From Martinezella tropici (GTDB lineage: Bacteria; Pseudomonadota; Alphaproteobacteria; Rhizobiales; Rhizobiaceae): a stretch of DNA of 64,000 bases. This document shows positions 8,901 to 16,153 of the stretch, in pieces. How positions within the stretch are numbered: the first letter of the stretch is position 1; every line of letters starts with the position of its first letter. The stretch spans positions 441,501 through 505,500 of the forward strand of contig NZ_QMKK01000025.1 of assembly GCF_003287875.1 (NCBI RefSeq), read 5' to 3'. The notes beneath the pieces were generated by a model. That model saw nothing but the letters and a program-made list of their open reading frames with translations. It was not told the origin of the DNA and made no database searches. Both the position numbers and the translations under genes were made by a program.

Positions 8901-9861
8901 GCCAGTTCCAGGCGGATTGGATGATCTCAGTCAGATCATATTGCGGCGACCATCCGAGAATATCGCGAGCCTTGTCGTTGTTGGCGACCAGCGTCGTCGA
9001 ATCGCCCTCGCGGCGGCCGACATATTCGACCGGGAACGGTCGGTTGGACACGGTCTCGATGGTTCCAAGCAATTCCTTCACGGTCGTGCCGGTGCCCGTG
9101 CCGAGATTGAGCGCGACGGAATCGCCGCCATCAAGCAGATATTCCACGGCGCGGACATGGGCGTCGGCGAGATCGAGCACATGGATATAATCGCGCACGC
9201 AGGTGCCGTCGCGCGTATCATAATCGCTGCCGAAGACCTTGAAGCCCTGGCGGCGGCCAAGGGCGGCATCGATGGCGAGCGGGATGGCATGGGTTTCCGG
9301 CGTATGCCATTCGCCGATGCGCCCCTCGAAATCAGCACCGGCAGCATTGAAATAGCGCAGAATGACGGAGCGCAGCCCCTTGTATTGGTCATAATCCGCC
9401 AGCGCCTGCTCGACGATATATTTCGTGCGGCCGTAGGGGTTGATCGGAACCTGCCGGTGGCTCTCATCGAGCGGCACGCTCTGCGGCAGACCGTAGGTCG
9501 CGCAGGTGGAGGAAAAGACGAAGGCTTTCACACCGGCCGCCTGGGCAGCCGAAAGCAAGGTCAGCGTGCCGATGACATTGTTTTCATAGAAGGAGACCGG
9601 ATCCTTGACCGACTCGCCGACCTCGATCAGCGCGGCGAAATGCAGGATCGCGGCAGGCTTGTGCTTGGCCAGCACCTCGTCGAGACGGGCGCGATCACGA
9701 ATATCGCCTTCCTCGGCCGGACCCCATTTGACGAATTCGCGATGCCCATTGGAGAAATTGTCGTAGACGACGGGTTTGAACCCCTTGTTCGCCAGATCCA
9801 GACAAGTGTGCGAACCGATATATCCGGCTCCGCCGACCACAAGCACCGTTTCTCCTGCCAT
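8878..9861 (-). CDS. galE: UDP-glucose 4-epimerase
   Basis: A 327-residue extended SDR that interconverts UDP-glucose and UDP-galactose, supplying galactose for exopolysaccharide and LPS; rhizobial homologues are also called exoB. Visible marks are the NAD-binding GGAGYIGSH, the catalytic SSTCATYG serine region and YGRTKYIVEQ (Tyr-x3-Lys), plus NLGTGTGTTVKELL and RREGDSTTLVAN near the end. The start at 9861 (MAGETVLV) has AAGGG 6 nt upstream. The in-frame ATG at 9867 abuts that site with no spacing and is less likely. The gene is first in a two-gene unit with the sulfatase-like gene. Confidence 0.95.
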   Translation of the reverse strand: MAGETVLVVGGAGYIGSHTCLDLANKGFKPVVYDNFSNGHREFVKWGPAEEGDIRDRARLDEVLAKHKPAAILHFAALIEVGESVKDPVSFYENNVIGTLTLLSAAQAAGVKAFVFSSTCATYGLPQSVPLDESHRQVPINPYGRTKYIVEQALADYDQYKGLRSVILRYFNAAGADFEGRIGEWHTPETHAIPLAIDAALGRRQGFKVFGSDYDTRDGTCVRDYIHVLDLADAHVRAVEYLLDGGDSVALNLGTGTGTTVKELLGTIETVSNRPFPVEYVGRREGDSTTLVANNDKARDILGWSPQYDLTEIIQSAWNWHAKSNQH

Positions 9862-10152
9862 GACCATCCCTTCTTAACTCACAAGGATTTGCCGCCCCAA
9901 GCGCGGCGGATCAGCTCGATCCGAGGCGTACACTTAGAGAGCTGTAGCCGACTTGCAAGGCGGGAGGAAGGTGCAAGATCGGCAAGATCAGGAATGGGCG
10001 GAGGCGAAAAGCTAAGCCGGCTTCGTGTCGGCTCTGCCGGTATGCATGAGAATTCCAGCCAGCGCCAGCACCGAAGGCAGAAGCGAGATATGGCTGAAAT
10101 CCCGGCAACTATGTTACGGTGGGCATGACTACCTGGCTGTCCGGCCCGATTT
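9862..10152. other. Intergenic region without a recognised gene
   Basis: About 290 bp lie between the galE start and the end of the exported protease gene. It should contain the galE promoter and the 3' end of the secretion operon. No convincing coding sequence, terminator hairpin with a T-run or operator was found. Confidence 0.5.
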
Positions 10153-11001
10153 CTATCCTCTCGCAAGCCTGTGCACCGCTTCGATGAGTTCGGGCTCCAG
10201 GCCAACAGCAAAATTGTAGCACCGCGCGCGATCGAACTTCCGGCATGAGCCTGTGCCTGACGTCGTGATGCCAATGGCCTCCAGGCCCTCAGGCCCTTCT
10301 CTCAGGATCGGGCTGCCCGAGGCTCCGACGTCGGAGGAGCAGTCCGTGCGAAGACCGCTTGCCGGGATTTTCTCAATATTTTCGACCGATCGGATACGGC
10401 AGTCACCAACAATGCGCTCGTTCCAATCGTCGGGAAGAAAGTGCGCCTGACGGATGGAGGCACTTATGATCTTATCTCCGACGGAAACGGGTTTAGAAGG
10501 CAGGCGATATGGTTCGAACTCTGTCACGGATTCGGACAGCCGCATCACGACCCAGTCATAGGGATCGTCCCAGGATTTAAGACCTTTGTTCGGATGAACG
10601 AAAGATGCGACATCGACCTTGTGCCATGTTGATCCCTTGCCGTCGCTCACTTCAAACCCACAGCGCATGATCGACATTGGCCCTGCATAGATTACCTTGG
10701 CGTTTTTGGGATAGAGAGCATGCCGTGCCGTGACCACGATATCGGGCTTATAGAGCAGGAAAGCGCTGGCCTCATTGAAGGGACACATGATTCTGCCGCT
10801 TGCGCCAAACTTCTTGCGAGCGACGTCAGGGGACATGCCGTACGACGCCGCGTAATCATCAATGGCGCGCCGGTTGTCAGCTCCGATTGTCCCTGCCTTC
10901 GCGCAGGCTATTCCGATGGCCAACGTCACGACAAAGGTCATGAAATGCTTCAGCAGGCGGCCCAGTGGCGCTGTAAATCGCAAGGTCCTACTTAATTGCA
11001 T
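10153..11001 (-). CDS. Exported trypsin-like serine protease
   Basis: A 282-residue protein with an N-terminal basic and hydrophobic region (residues about 18-36, cleavage likely after AKA) indicating export. A chymotrypsin-fold triad is visible: His in VVTARHALYP, Asp in DDPYDWVVMRL and Ser in DVGASGSPIL. Several cysteines (IMCPF, IMRCGF, GDCRIR, TDCSS, GSCRKF, ARCYNF) could form disulfides outside the cytoplasm. The ATG at 11001 has GGAGAGG and GGGGAA upstream; an internal ATG before MTFVVTLAIG is an alternative. It is the last gene of the type I secretion locus, 9 bp after the HlyD-type gene. That position suggests a role with the giant secreted protein, such as processing or release, but the target is unproven. 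Confidence 0.85.
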   Translation of the reverse strand: MQLSRTLRFTAPLGRLLKHFMTFVVTLAIGIACAKAGTIGADNRRAIDDYAASYGMSPDVARKKFGASGRIMCPFNEASAFLLYKPDIVVTARHALYPKNAKVIYAGPMSIMRCGFEVSDGKGSTWHKVDVASFVHPNKGLKSWDDPYDWVVMRLSESVTEFEPYRLPSKPVSVGDKIISASIRQAHFLPDDWNERIVGDCRIRSVENIEKIPASGLRTDCSSDVGASGSPILREGPEGLEAIGITTSGTGSCRKFDRARCYNFAVGLEPELIEAVHRLARG

Positions 11002-11010
11002 GGTTCCCCA

Positions 11011-12519
11011 CTACCTCTCCTGCATGGCCTGCGAGGTCACTTCGACGATCGGCGAGAACAGATATTCAAGGATGCGGCGCTTGCCGGTCTTGATTTCAGC
11101 CGTCGCGGCCATACCGGGCGACAGCGGCACGACATGGCCATCGACGCTCATGGTGCCGGCGTCCAGCTTGACGGTAACGGGAAAGACAAGGTTCTGAACC
11201 CGCTGCACATTTGTCGTCGGCACGGTCGCCTGCAACTGTTTGCTCGGAGCGCCTTCGAGCTGGTTGGCGTCCGGCTCCGGGATCGCATCCGTCGCAACCG
11301 CGGTGACATGACCGTGGATCACGCCGTAGCGTGTGAACGGAAACGCCTCGATCTTGACCACCGCCGGCTGCCCGACCGCCACAAAGCCGATGTCGCTATT
11401 TGGAAGATAGGCTTCGACTTCCAGGGCCGAATTGCCCAAGGTCGAATTGTCTGGGGCCGAACTGCTTGGCACGATGCGCATGAGATCGATGCCTGTCGTC
11501 ACCACCTGGCCGACGGTGTTGATCAGCGACGATTGCACCGTACCGTCGATCGGGGTAGCGATCGTCATGGATTCCCGGCGCTTGCGAGCCTTGATGAGCT
11601 GCCGCTCGAGTTCGTCGGCCTGCCGTGAGGCATCTCCTGCCTTCTGCACATTGTCCGCCACGAAGGTTTGAACCGTCTTTTCGCCATCGCTGGTCGTGAC
11701 GGCAAGCGACGCCTTGGCCTCTTCGAGCTGGCCAGATTCTTCGGCAAGCGTCGCCTCTTCCTTCTGGCTGACCTCCTTGGCATCGATGACCTCCGCCCTA
11801 GAGCCGGCGTCCTGGTTCACCAATGACGCGCGGATTGCGACCCGTTCGTTGAGGGTATCGACCAACTTCTGCTGCGCGACGATCGTCTGTTCGAGCCTGG
11901 CGACGGTTGCTTTGGCTTGTATGTGCTGGGCACCGAGATTGGTAAGGCTGGCCGCAAGCTGCGAAAGATCGGCCCTGAAGATCGACTGCTCGCGGTTGCG
12001 GATGCTTATGGGCGCATCCTCCGCGAAGGCCAGCGGCGCCTCTGATATCGTCTTGTCGCTCGTCCAAATGCCTTGCTGTCGCCAAAGCTCGACCGTCGCC
12101 AGAACCGCCCGGCGACGCACCATCTCGCCACGATAGGCCTGGAGATTGATTGCAATCGCGTCTTCGTCCGACCTGAGCTCGGTGTCATCGAGCTGGACGA
12201 CGATGTCGCCGGCCTTCACCTTTGAACCATTGACGACCGGGATGGATCTGACCTTGCCGACCTCGATCGACTGGATGACCTTGACGCGGCCCGTCGGCTG
12301 GATCTTACCTTGTGCTGTCGAGACGATGTCGAAGGTGCCGAGGTAACTCCAGAGAAGTGTGGCCGCCACGACGATGGCGATGAACCAGATGAAGGCGGTG
12401 CGGATCGGCGAGGCCGGTGTCTCGAGGATCTCAAGTGCGGCCGGCAGGAACTCGTTCTCCATCCTGCTGCGCCGCTGCGGTCTGATTGGACGTCTGGGAG
12501 GCTTGACCACCTGGTTCAT
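11011..12519 (-). CDS. Type I secretion membrane fusion (adaptor) protein, HlyD family
   Basis: A 502-residue periplasmic adaptor. A cytoplasmic N-terminus rich in Arg/Pro is followed by one membrane segment (TAFIWFIAIVVAATLLWSYLG, around residues 40-60) and the biotinyl-lipoyl half IVSTAQGKIQPTGRVKVIQS with GSKVKAGDIVVQLD. A long coiled coil follows (about residues 130-310, with RLEQTIVAQQKLVDTLNERV), then a beta domain (IATPIDGTVQSSLINTVGQVV) and the conserved HlyD tail (GMAATAEIKTGKRRILEYLFSPI). It links the inner-membrane ABC exporter to an outer-membrane TolC-type channel not found in this window. Its ATG overlaps the exporter stop as ATGA, so the two are translationally coupled. Confidence 0.95.
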   Translation of the reverse strand: MNQVVKPPRRPIRPQRRSRMENEFLPAALEILETPASPIRTAFIWFIAIVVAATLLWSYLGTFDIVSTAQGKIQPTGRVKVIQSIEVGKVRSIPVVNGSKVKAGDIVVQLDDTELRSDEDAIAINLQAYRGEMVRRRAVLATVELWRQQGIWTSDKTISEAPLAFAEDAPISIRNREQSIFRADLSQLAASLTNLGAQHIQAKATVARLEQTIVAQQKLVDTLNERVAIRASLVNQDAGSRAEVIDAKEVSQKEEATLAEESGQLEEAKASLAVTTSDGEKTVQTFVADNVQKAGDASRQADELERQLIKARKRRESMTIATPIDGTVQSSLINTVGQVVTTGIDLMRIVPSSSAPDNSTLGNSALEVEAYLPNSDIGFVAVGQPAVVKIEAFPFTRYGVIHGHVTAVATDAIPEPDANQLEGAPSKQLQATVPTTNVQRVQNLVFPVTVKLDAGTMSVDGHVVPLSPGMAATAEIKTGKRRILEYLFSPIVEVTSQAMQER

Positions 12520-14708
12520 GGCTGGTTGAGCCCCGTCTGCAACTGCCAGAGATGGGCATAGAGGCCGTTCGGCCGGGCAAGCAGGCTGTCATGCGTGCCC
12601 TCCTCGACAATGCGGCCATCCTTCATGCCGATGATGCGATCGCAATGGCGGACGGTCGCCAGGCGGTGGGCGATGATGATGACCGTCCTGCCTTTGACGA
12701 TCTCGCGCATGTTGCCGAGGATGATGCGCTCACTCTCATAGTCGAGCGCGCTGGTGGCTTCGTCGAGGATCAGCATCGGCGGATTGGTGGCAAGGGCTCG
12801 CGCAATCGCCAGACGCTGGCGCTGTCCGCCGGAGAGGTTGGCGCCGCGCTCCTCGATCAGCGTATCATAGCCCTTCGGCAGCTTGGCGATAAACTCGTCG
12901 GCCCCCGAAAGCCGCGCCATCTGCATGGCCGCTGCCCGCGACATCGACGGATTGACCAGGCAGATATTGTCATGGATCGTGCGGTTGAACAGCATGTTCT
13001 CCTGCAGGACGACGCCGATGTTGGAGCGAAGCCACGCCGGATCGACCTGGGCGATATCCTGGCCGTCGACGAAGACCTGGCCGCGGGTCGGGATGTAGAA
13101 GCGCTGCACCAGCTTGGTCAGCGTCGATTTGCCCGATCCGGACGGTCCGACGATGCCGATGACTTCACCCGGCCTGACGGAGAACGAGATGTCGCGCAGC
13201 ACTTCCGGGCCATCGGCCGTATAACGGAAGTTCACCCCCTTGAAGGAGATGGCGCCTCTCGGCTTCGGCAGGCTGACCGAGACTTCCGGCCGTGGCTCGG
13301 GCGGTGCGTTGAGGATGTCGGCAAGACGGGCCACAGACACCTGCACCTGCTGGAAGTCCTGCCAGAGCTGCGACAGGCGCAGGATCGGCTGCGAGACCTG
13401 ACCGGCGATCATGTTAAAGGCGACGAGCGCACCGACCGTCAGCTCGCCATTGATAACGGCCTGAGCGCCGAACAGAAGAAGTGCCGCCGAGGTGATCTTG
13501 TTGACATACTGGATGGCGTTCTGGCCCTTGGCGGCGAGCATCGTCGTGCCGAACGACGACTGCACGTAACCGGCCAGACGCTCTTCCCATTGCGCCGCTA
13601 CAACCGGCTCGACGGCCGATGCTTTCAGCGTCTGGACGCCGACGACGGTCTCGACGAGAAGCTGTTGGCTATAGGCGCCGCGCTCGAACTTCTCGTCGAT
13701 CTTCTCCTTCAGGAACGGCCGCACCAGGAAGCCGATCGCCAGATAGAAGGGGATCGAGGCGACGACGATCCAGGCGAGCTTTGCGGAATAGGAAAACAAT
13801 ACGAAGATGAAGACGATGGTGAAGATCAAGTCGAGGCCGGAGAACAGCCCCTGCCCCGTCAGGAAGTTGCGGATCGTCTCAAGTTCACGCACGCGGGCGA
13901 TCGTCTGTCCGGTTGCGCGCGTCTCGAAATAGGAAAGCGGCAGGCTGAGCATATGCCGGAACAGCCGCCGTCCGAGCTCGACATCGATGCGGTTGGTCGT
14001 ATGCGCCAGTGCATAGGTGCGAAGATATTGCAGCACCACGTCGAATAGGCCGACGGCCGCCAAGCCAACGACGAGCACGATCAGCGTCGAATAGCTCCGA
14101 TGGGCGAGAACCTTGTCGACGACGACCTGGAAGAAGAGCGGTGTGACGAGTGCAAAGATCTGGACGATCAACGAGGCGAGCAGGACATGACCGAAGGCAT
14201 GGCGATAGCGCCAGATCGACGGCAGGAACCAGCGGAAGCCGAAATTGCCACGCGACGCGCCCGGTCCGGCCAGCCGCCGCTGCAGCAGGATGAAGTGCCC
14301 CGACGTTTCCGCAAGCAACTCCTGAGCGCCGAGATTGCGGCTGGAAAAGTCCGTCGGATCGATGATGCGCCATGTGTTGTCGGGTGCTGCTCCGCCGAAG
14401 ACCGCAAAGCGGCCATCGGTCAGACAGGCGATCGCCGGCGTCGGCAAGGTCGCCAGCCGAACATCCGATTGGATCTCCAAATGCTTGGCCTTCAGTCCCA
14501 CGAGCTTGGCCGCACGCAACAGGTCACTGCGTCCGGCCGGCTTCGTCAGAGCGAGATCGCGGGCCAAAGTATCGGGGTTGGAGGCGATGCGGAAATAGCC
14601 TGATATCGCCGCAATCGCCGCAAGGCCACTGTCGGGGCGCCTCACCTCGTCTGCGAATGGGGATGCGGTCGGGGGCTGCTCCGGTTCAATGAGGGTGGCT
14701 TGGTTCAT
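12516..14708 (-). CDS. Type I secretion ABC exporter, HlyB-type with degenerate C39-like domain
   Basis: A 730-residue inner-membrane exporter. Residues about 25-150 form a C39-like domain in which the usual catalytic Cys position is not conserved (AAIAAISGYF), the pattern seen in HlyB where it binds rather than cleaves the substrate. Next comes a six-helix ABC membrane domain (about 165-440; LIVQIFALVTPLFFQVVVDKV). The ATPase has Walker A GPSGSGKST, signature NLSGGQRQRLAIARAL, Walker B MLILDEATSALD and the H-loop IIAHRLATV. The ATG at 14708 follows GAGGGGCGG; an in-frame TTG seven codons earlier is rejected because it overlaps the ribosome site. It probably exports the giant repeat protein upstream in the same operon. 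Confidence 0.95.
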   Translation of the reverse strand: MNQATLIEPEQPPTASPFADEVRRPDSGLAAIAAISGYFRIASNPDTLARDLALTKPAGRSDLLRAAKLVGLKAKHLEIQSDVRLATLPTPAIACLTDGRFAVFGGAAPDNTWRIIDPTDFSSRNLGAQELLAETSGHFILLQRRLAGPGASRGNFGFRWFLPSIWRYRHAFGHVLLASLIVQIFALVTPLFFQVVVDKVLAHRSYSTLIVLVVGLAAVGLFDVVLQYLRTYALAHTTNRIDVELGRRLFRHMLSLPLSYFETRATGQTIARVRELETIRNFLTGQGLFSGLDLIFTIVFIFVLFSYSAKLAWIVVASIPFYLAIGFLVRPFLKEKIDEKFERGAYSQQLLVETVVGVQTLKASAVEPVVAAQWEERLAGYVQSSFGTTMLAAKGQNAIQYVNKITSAALLLFGAQAVINGELTVGALVAFNMIAGQVSQPILRLSQLWQDFQQVQVSVARLADILNAPPEPRPEVSVSLPKPRGAISFKGVNFRYTADGPEVLRDISFSVRPGEVIGIVGPSGSGKSTLTKLVQRFYIPTRGQVFVDGQDIAQVDPAWLRSNIGVVLQENMLFNRTIHDNICLVNPSMSRAAAMQMARLSGADEFIAKLPKGYDTLIEERGANLSGGQRQRLAIARALATNPPMLILDEATSALDYESERIILGNMREIVKGRTVIIIAHRLATVRHCDRIIGMKDGRIVEEGTHDSLLARPNGLYAHLWQLQTGLNQP

Positions 14709-14752
14709 GACGTTATGTCCGCCCCTCAACGGCCAAAGCGCATCGTAGATGC

Positions 14753-15412
14753 CTACCGCCCATCAACATAGGGAACCTCTATCTGCGCTGAGTCATAGCT
14801 GAAGACGTCAAGAGCCGTTGCAAACGGAAACTTCCATCGATCGTCTTGAAATTGCCTGCGGACCTTGTGGACTCGGTCGTCACCTGTGGTGATCCAGATG
14901 TCGGCTGCAGCTTCGTAAGGAAAGGAACGCCAGATCGCACCGTAGTGAATTTCGCCTTCGTCGCCGTCGTGATCGCTGCCGATAAGGTGGCAGGCGTTCC
15001 AGATTGGTCCGCGCTGCCCGACACTGCCAGCGGATCCATAACCAATTCTCAGCCATTTTGTCGAAAACGCATATTTGCCGTATTCGTGATCGCCGATTTT
15101 CCGGAGCTCGTAATGTGGTTTCAGCGTTCCATCCGGCTTGGCATTGAAAGTTATCATTGCAACCCGCGAGCTGCGCCAAGTCGCGCCAAAAGCATCGTTG
15201 ACACGCTTGCAAGAGATGTCTTCTTCGAAGACATCATTGTTGCGCTGTCCATGCGCGGCTTGAGAACTATCGACAAGCCCGCCGTTCTGCACAGCATTCG
15301 AAATCGTTGGCCAAACCGCGAGCGCAAGGAGGAGCGCCGCAGGGCGTGAAATCCTTCTCCGTGATACATGGCGGCAAGGTGAAAATCCCGGTCTCTCGCC
15401 CGAGAGGGCCAA
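14753..15412 (-). CDS. Hypothetical exported protein in the type I secretion locus (start uncertain)
   Basis: The end of this frame (14753) is clear but the start is not. An Arg-rich stretch followed by AALLLALAVWPTISNA looks like a signal peptide, and the mature part (starting about VQNGGLVDSS) is about 160 residues with two Cys (SCKRV, NACHLIG) and an aromatic, acidic C-terminus (VFSYDSAQIEVPYVDG). No ATG or GTG stands directly before the signal sequence in this frame; a TTG at 15412 is the nearest usable codon, and an ATG at about 15372 is out of frame. The gene may therefore start at a rare codon or carry a frameshift near 15370. It lies 44 bp upstream of the exporter gene on the same strand. 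No family was recognised. Confidence 0.5.
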   Translation of the reverse strand: MALSGERPGFSPCRHVSRRRISRPAALLLALAVWPTISNAVQNGGLVDSSQAAHGQRNNDVFEEDISCKRVNDAFGATWRSSRVAMITFNAKPDGTLKPHYELRKIGDHEYGKYAFSTKWLRIGYGSAGSVGQRGPIWNACHLIGSDHDGDEGEIHYGAIWRSFPYEAAADIWITTGDDRVHKVRRQFQDDRWKFPFATALDVFSYDSAQIEVPYVDGR

Positions 15413-15602
15413 AGCAGCCCTGATTCTACCTCTTTGATGGGCAGCGAAACGCCGAAACCTTTCCTCTGCGATCGTCCCATGCGACGACAAGCCTTTGTTC
15501 TGCAGCGTCCTTTGGAATGGCCGGCCTCTAGATCGGCAGCACAACGCCAGGAGCGAGAAAACACCTCCGCCGCGCGATGCCGCAAGTAAGTCCCTAAACC
15601 TC
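15413..15602. other. Gap between two exported-protein genes
   Basis: About 190 bp have no convincing gene. The upstream frame of the following gene remains open here but has no ribosome site and a poor composition, so it is not annotated as coding. Confidence 0.35.
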
Positions 15603-16016
15603 TCACTGGGCGGCATTTTGGTCAAAGCCGGAAGAATGGTGCCGTTTCGGCTTCGATGGACGCAATCCGGTAAAATGCAGAGCTCTCGCGATGCTCGCGG
15701 TCAAGACGTGGCTTCGGCTGAACTGAACATAATCGTCGTAGGGTATGACACCCTTGGCATAAGCGGTAAGAATACGGCGGCAATATTCAAATCGGACATT
15801 GGCCGGCGCCACATTCATCAGCTTGGAAAGCTTCTGCTGAACCTCCGGCGTAATGCCAGAGTGGCTGCAGTGCTCGATATTCCAGTTAAGAGCCGCGGGA
15901 TTGCTCAGCATATTTTTATCATATTCGTAGCCGCCCTTGGTCGTCACAGGGGCGTCGCTTGCCGATGCAGAACAAGCCATGGAAATTGGAGCAAGAATCA
16001 TGAGGTATTTTTTCAT
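15603..16016 (-). CDS. Small exported hypothetical protein
   Basis: A 137-residue protein. The ATG at 16016, preceded by an AAAGAGACC purine-rich stretch, gives a short signal peptide (MKKYLMILAPISMACSASA). The in-frame extension upstream has no such feature. The mature part has two cysteines (IEHCSHSG and FEYCRRIL) that could pair in the periplasm, a helical region (TPEVQQKLSKLMNVAPANVRFEYCRRIL) and a basic, His-rich tail (KPKRHHSSGF). I recognise no family. It sits between the giant repeat protein and the exporter genes on the same strand, so it may be an accessory of the secretion system or part of the same surface structure. Confidence 0.7.
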   Translation of the reverse strand: MKKYLMILAPISMACSASASDAPVTTKGGYEYDKNMLSNPAALNWNIEHCSHSGITPEVQQKLSKLMNVAPANVRFEYCRRILTAYAKGVIPYDDYVQFSRSHVLTASIARALHFTGLRPSKPKRHHSSGFDQNAAQ

Positions 16017-16106
16017 TCCGGTCTCTTTGGCTTGACGCCGACATGCCGCACCGGCGCTGGATAGGCCTATCGGCATTGATTGCATTCACGTAGGTTGTTC
16101 TGGAGA

Positions 16107-16136
16107 CACGCCTGCCGGTTAGGGGCGGCAGGCGTG
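16107..16136 (-). terminator. Stem-loop after the giant repeat gene
   Basis: CACGCCTGCC and GGCAGGCGTG form a perfect 10-bp stem around a 10-nt loop, 18 bp beyond the stop codon of the giant gene. There is no T-run on either side, so it may act as an attenuator or an mRNA-stabilising hairpin separating the very long gene from the downstream secretion genes rather than as a full terminator. Confidence 0.6.
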
Positions 16137-16153
16137 CTCACATTTGCCGGCTA

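Noticed and set aside
7395..8924. Long plus-strand ORF (509 residues) opposite the sulfatase-like gene
   Set aside because: Antisense shadow of a clearly functional gene; the residues are Arg/His/Asp rich without domain features.
12552..14048. Long plus-strand ORF (498 residues) opposite the type I exporter gene
   Set aside because: It is a mirror frame of the GC-rich exporter gene; the minus-strand frame has complete ABC motifs.
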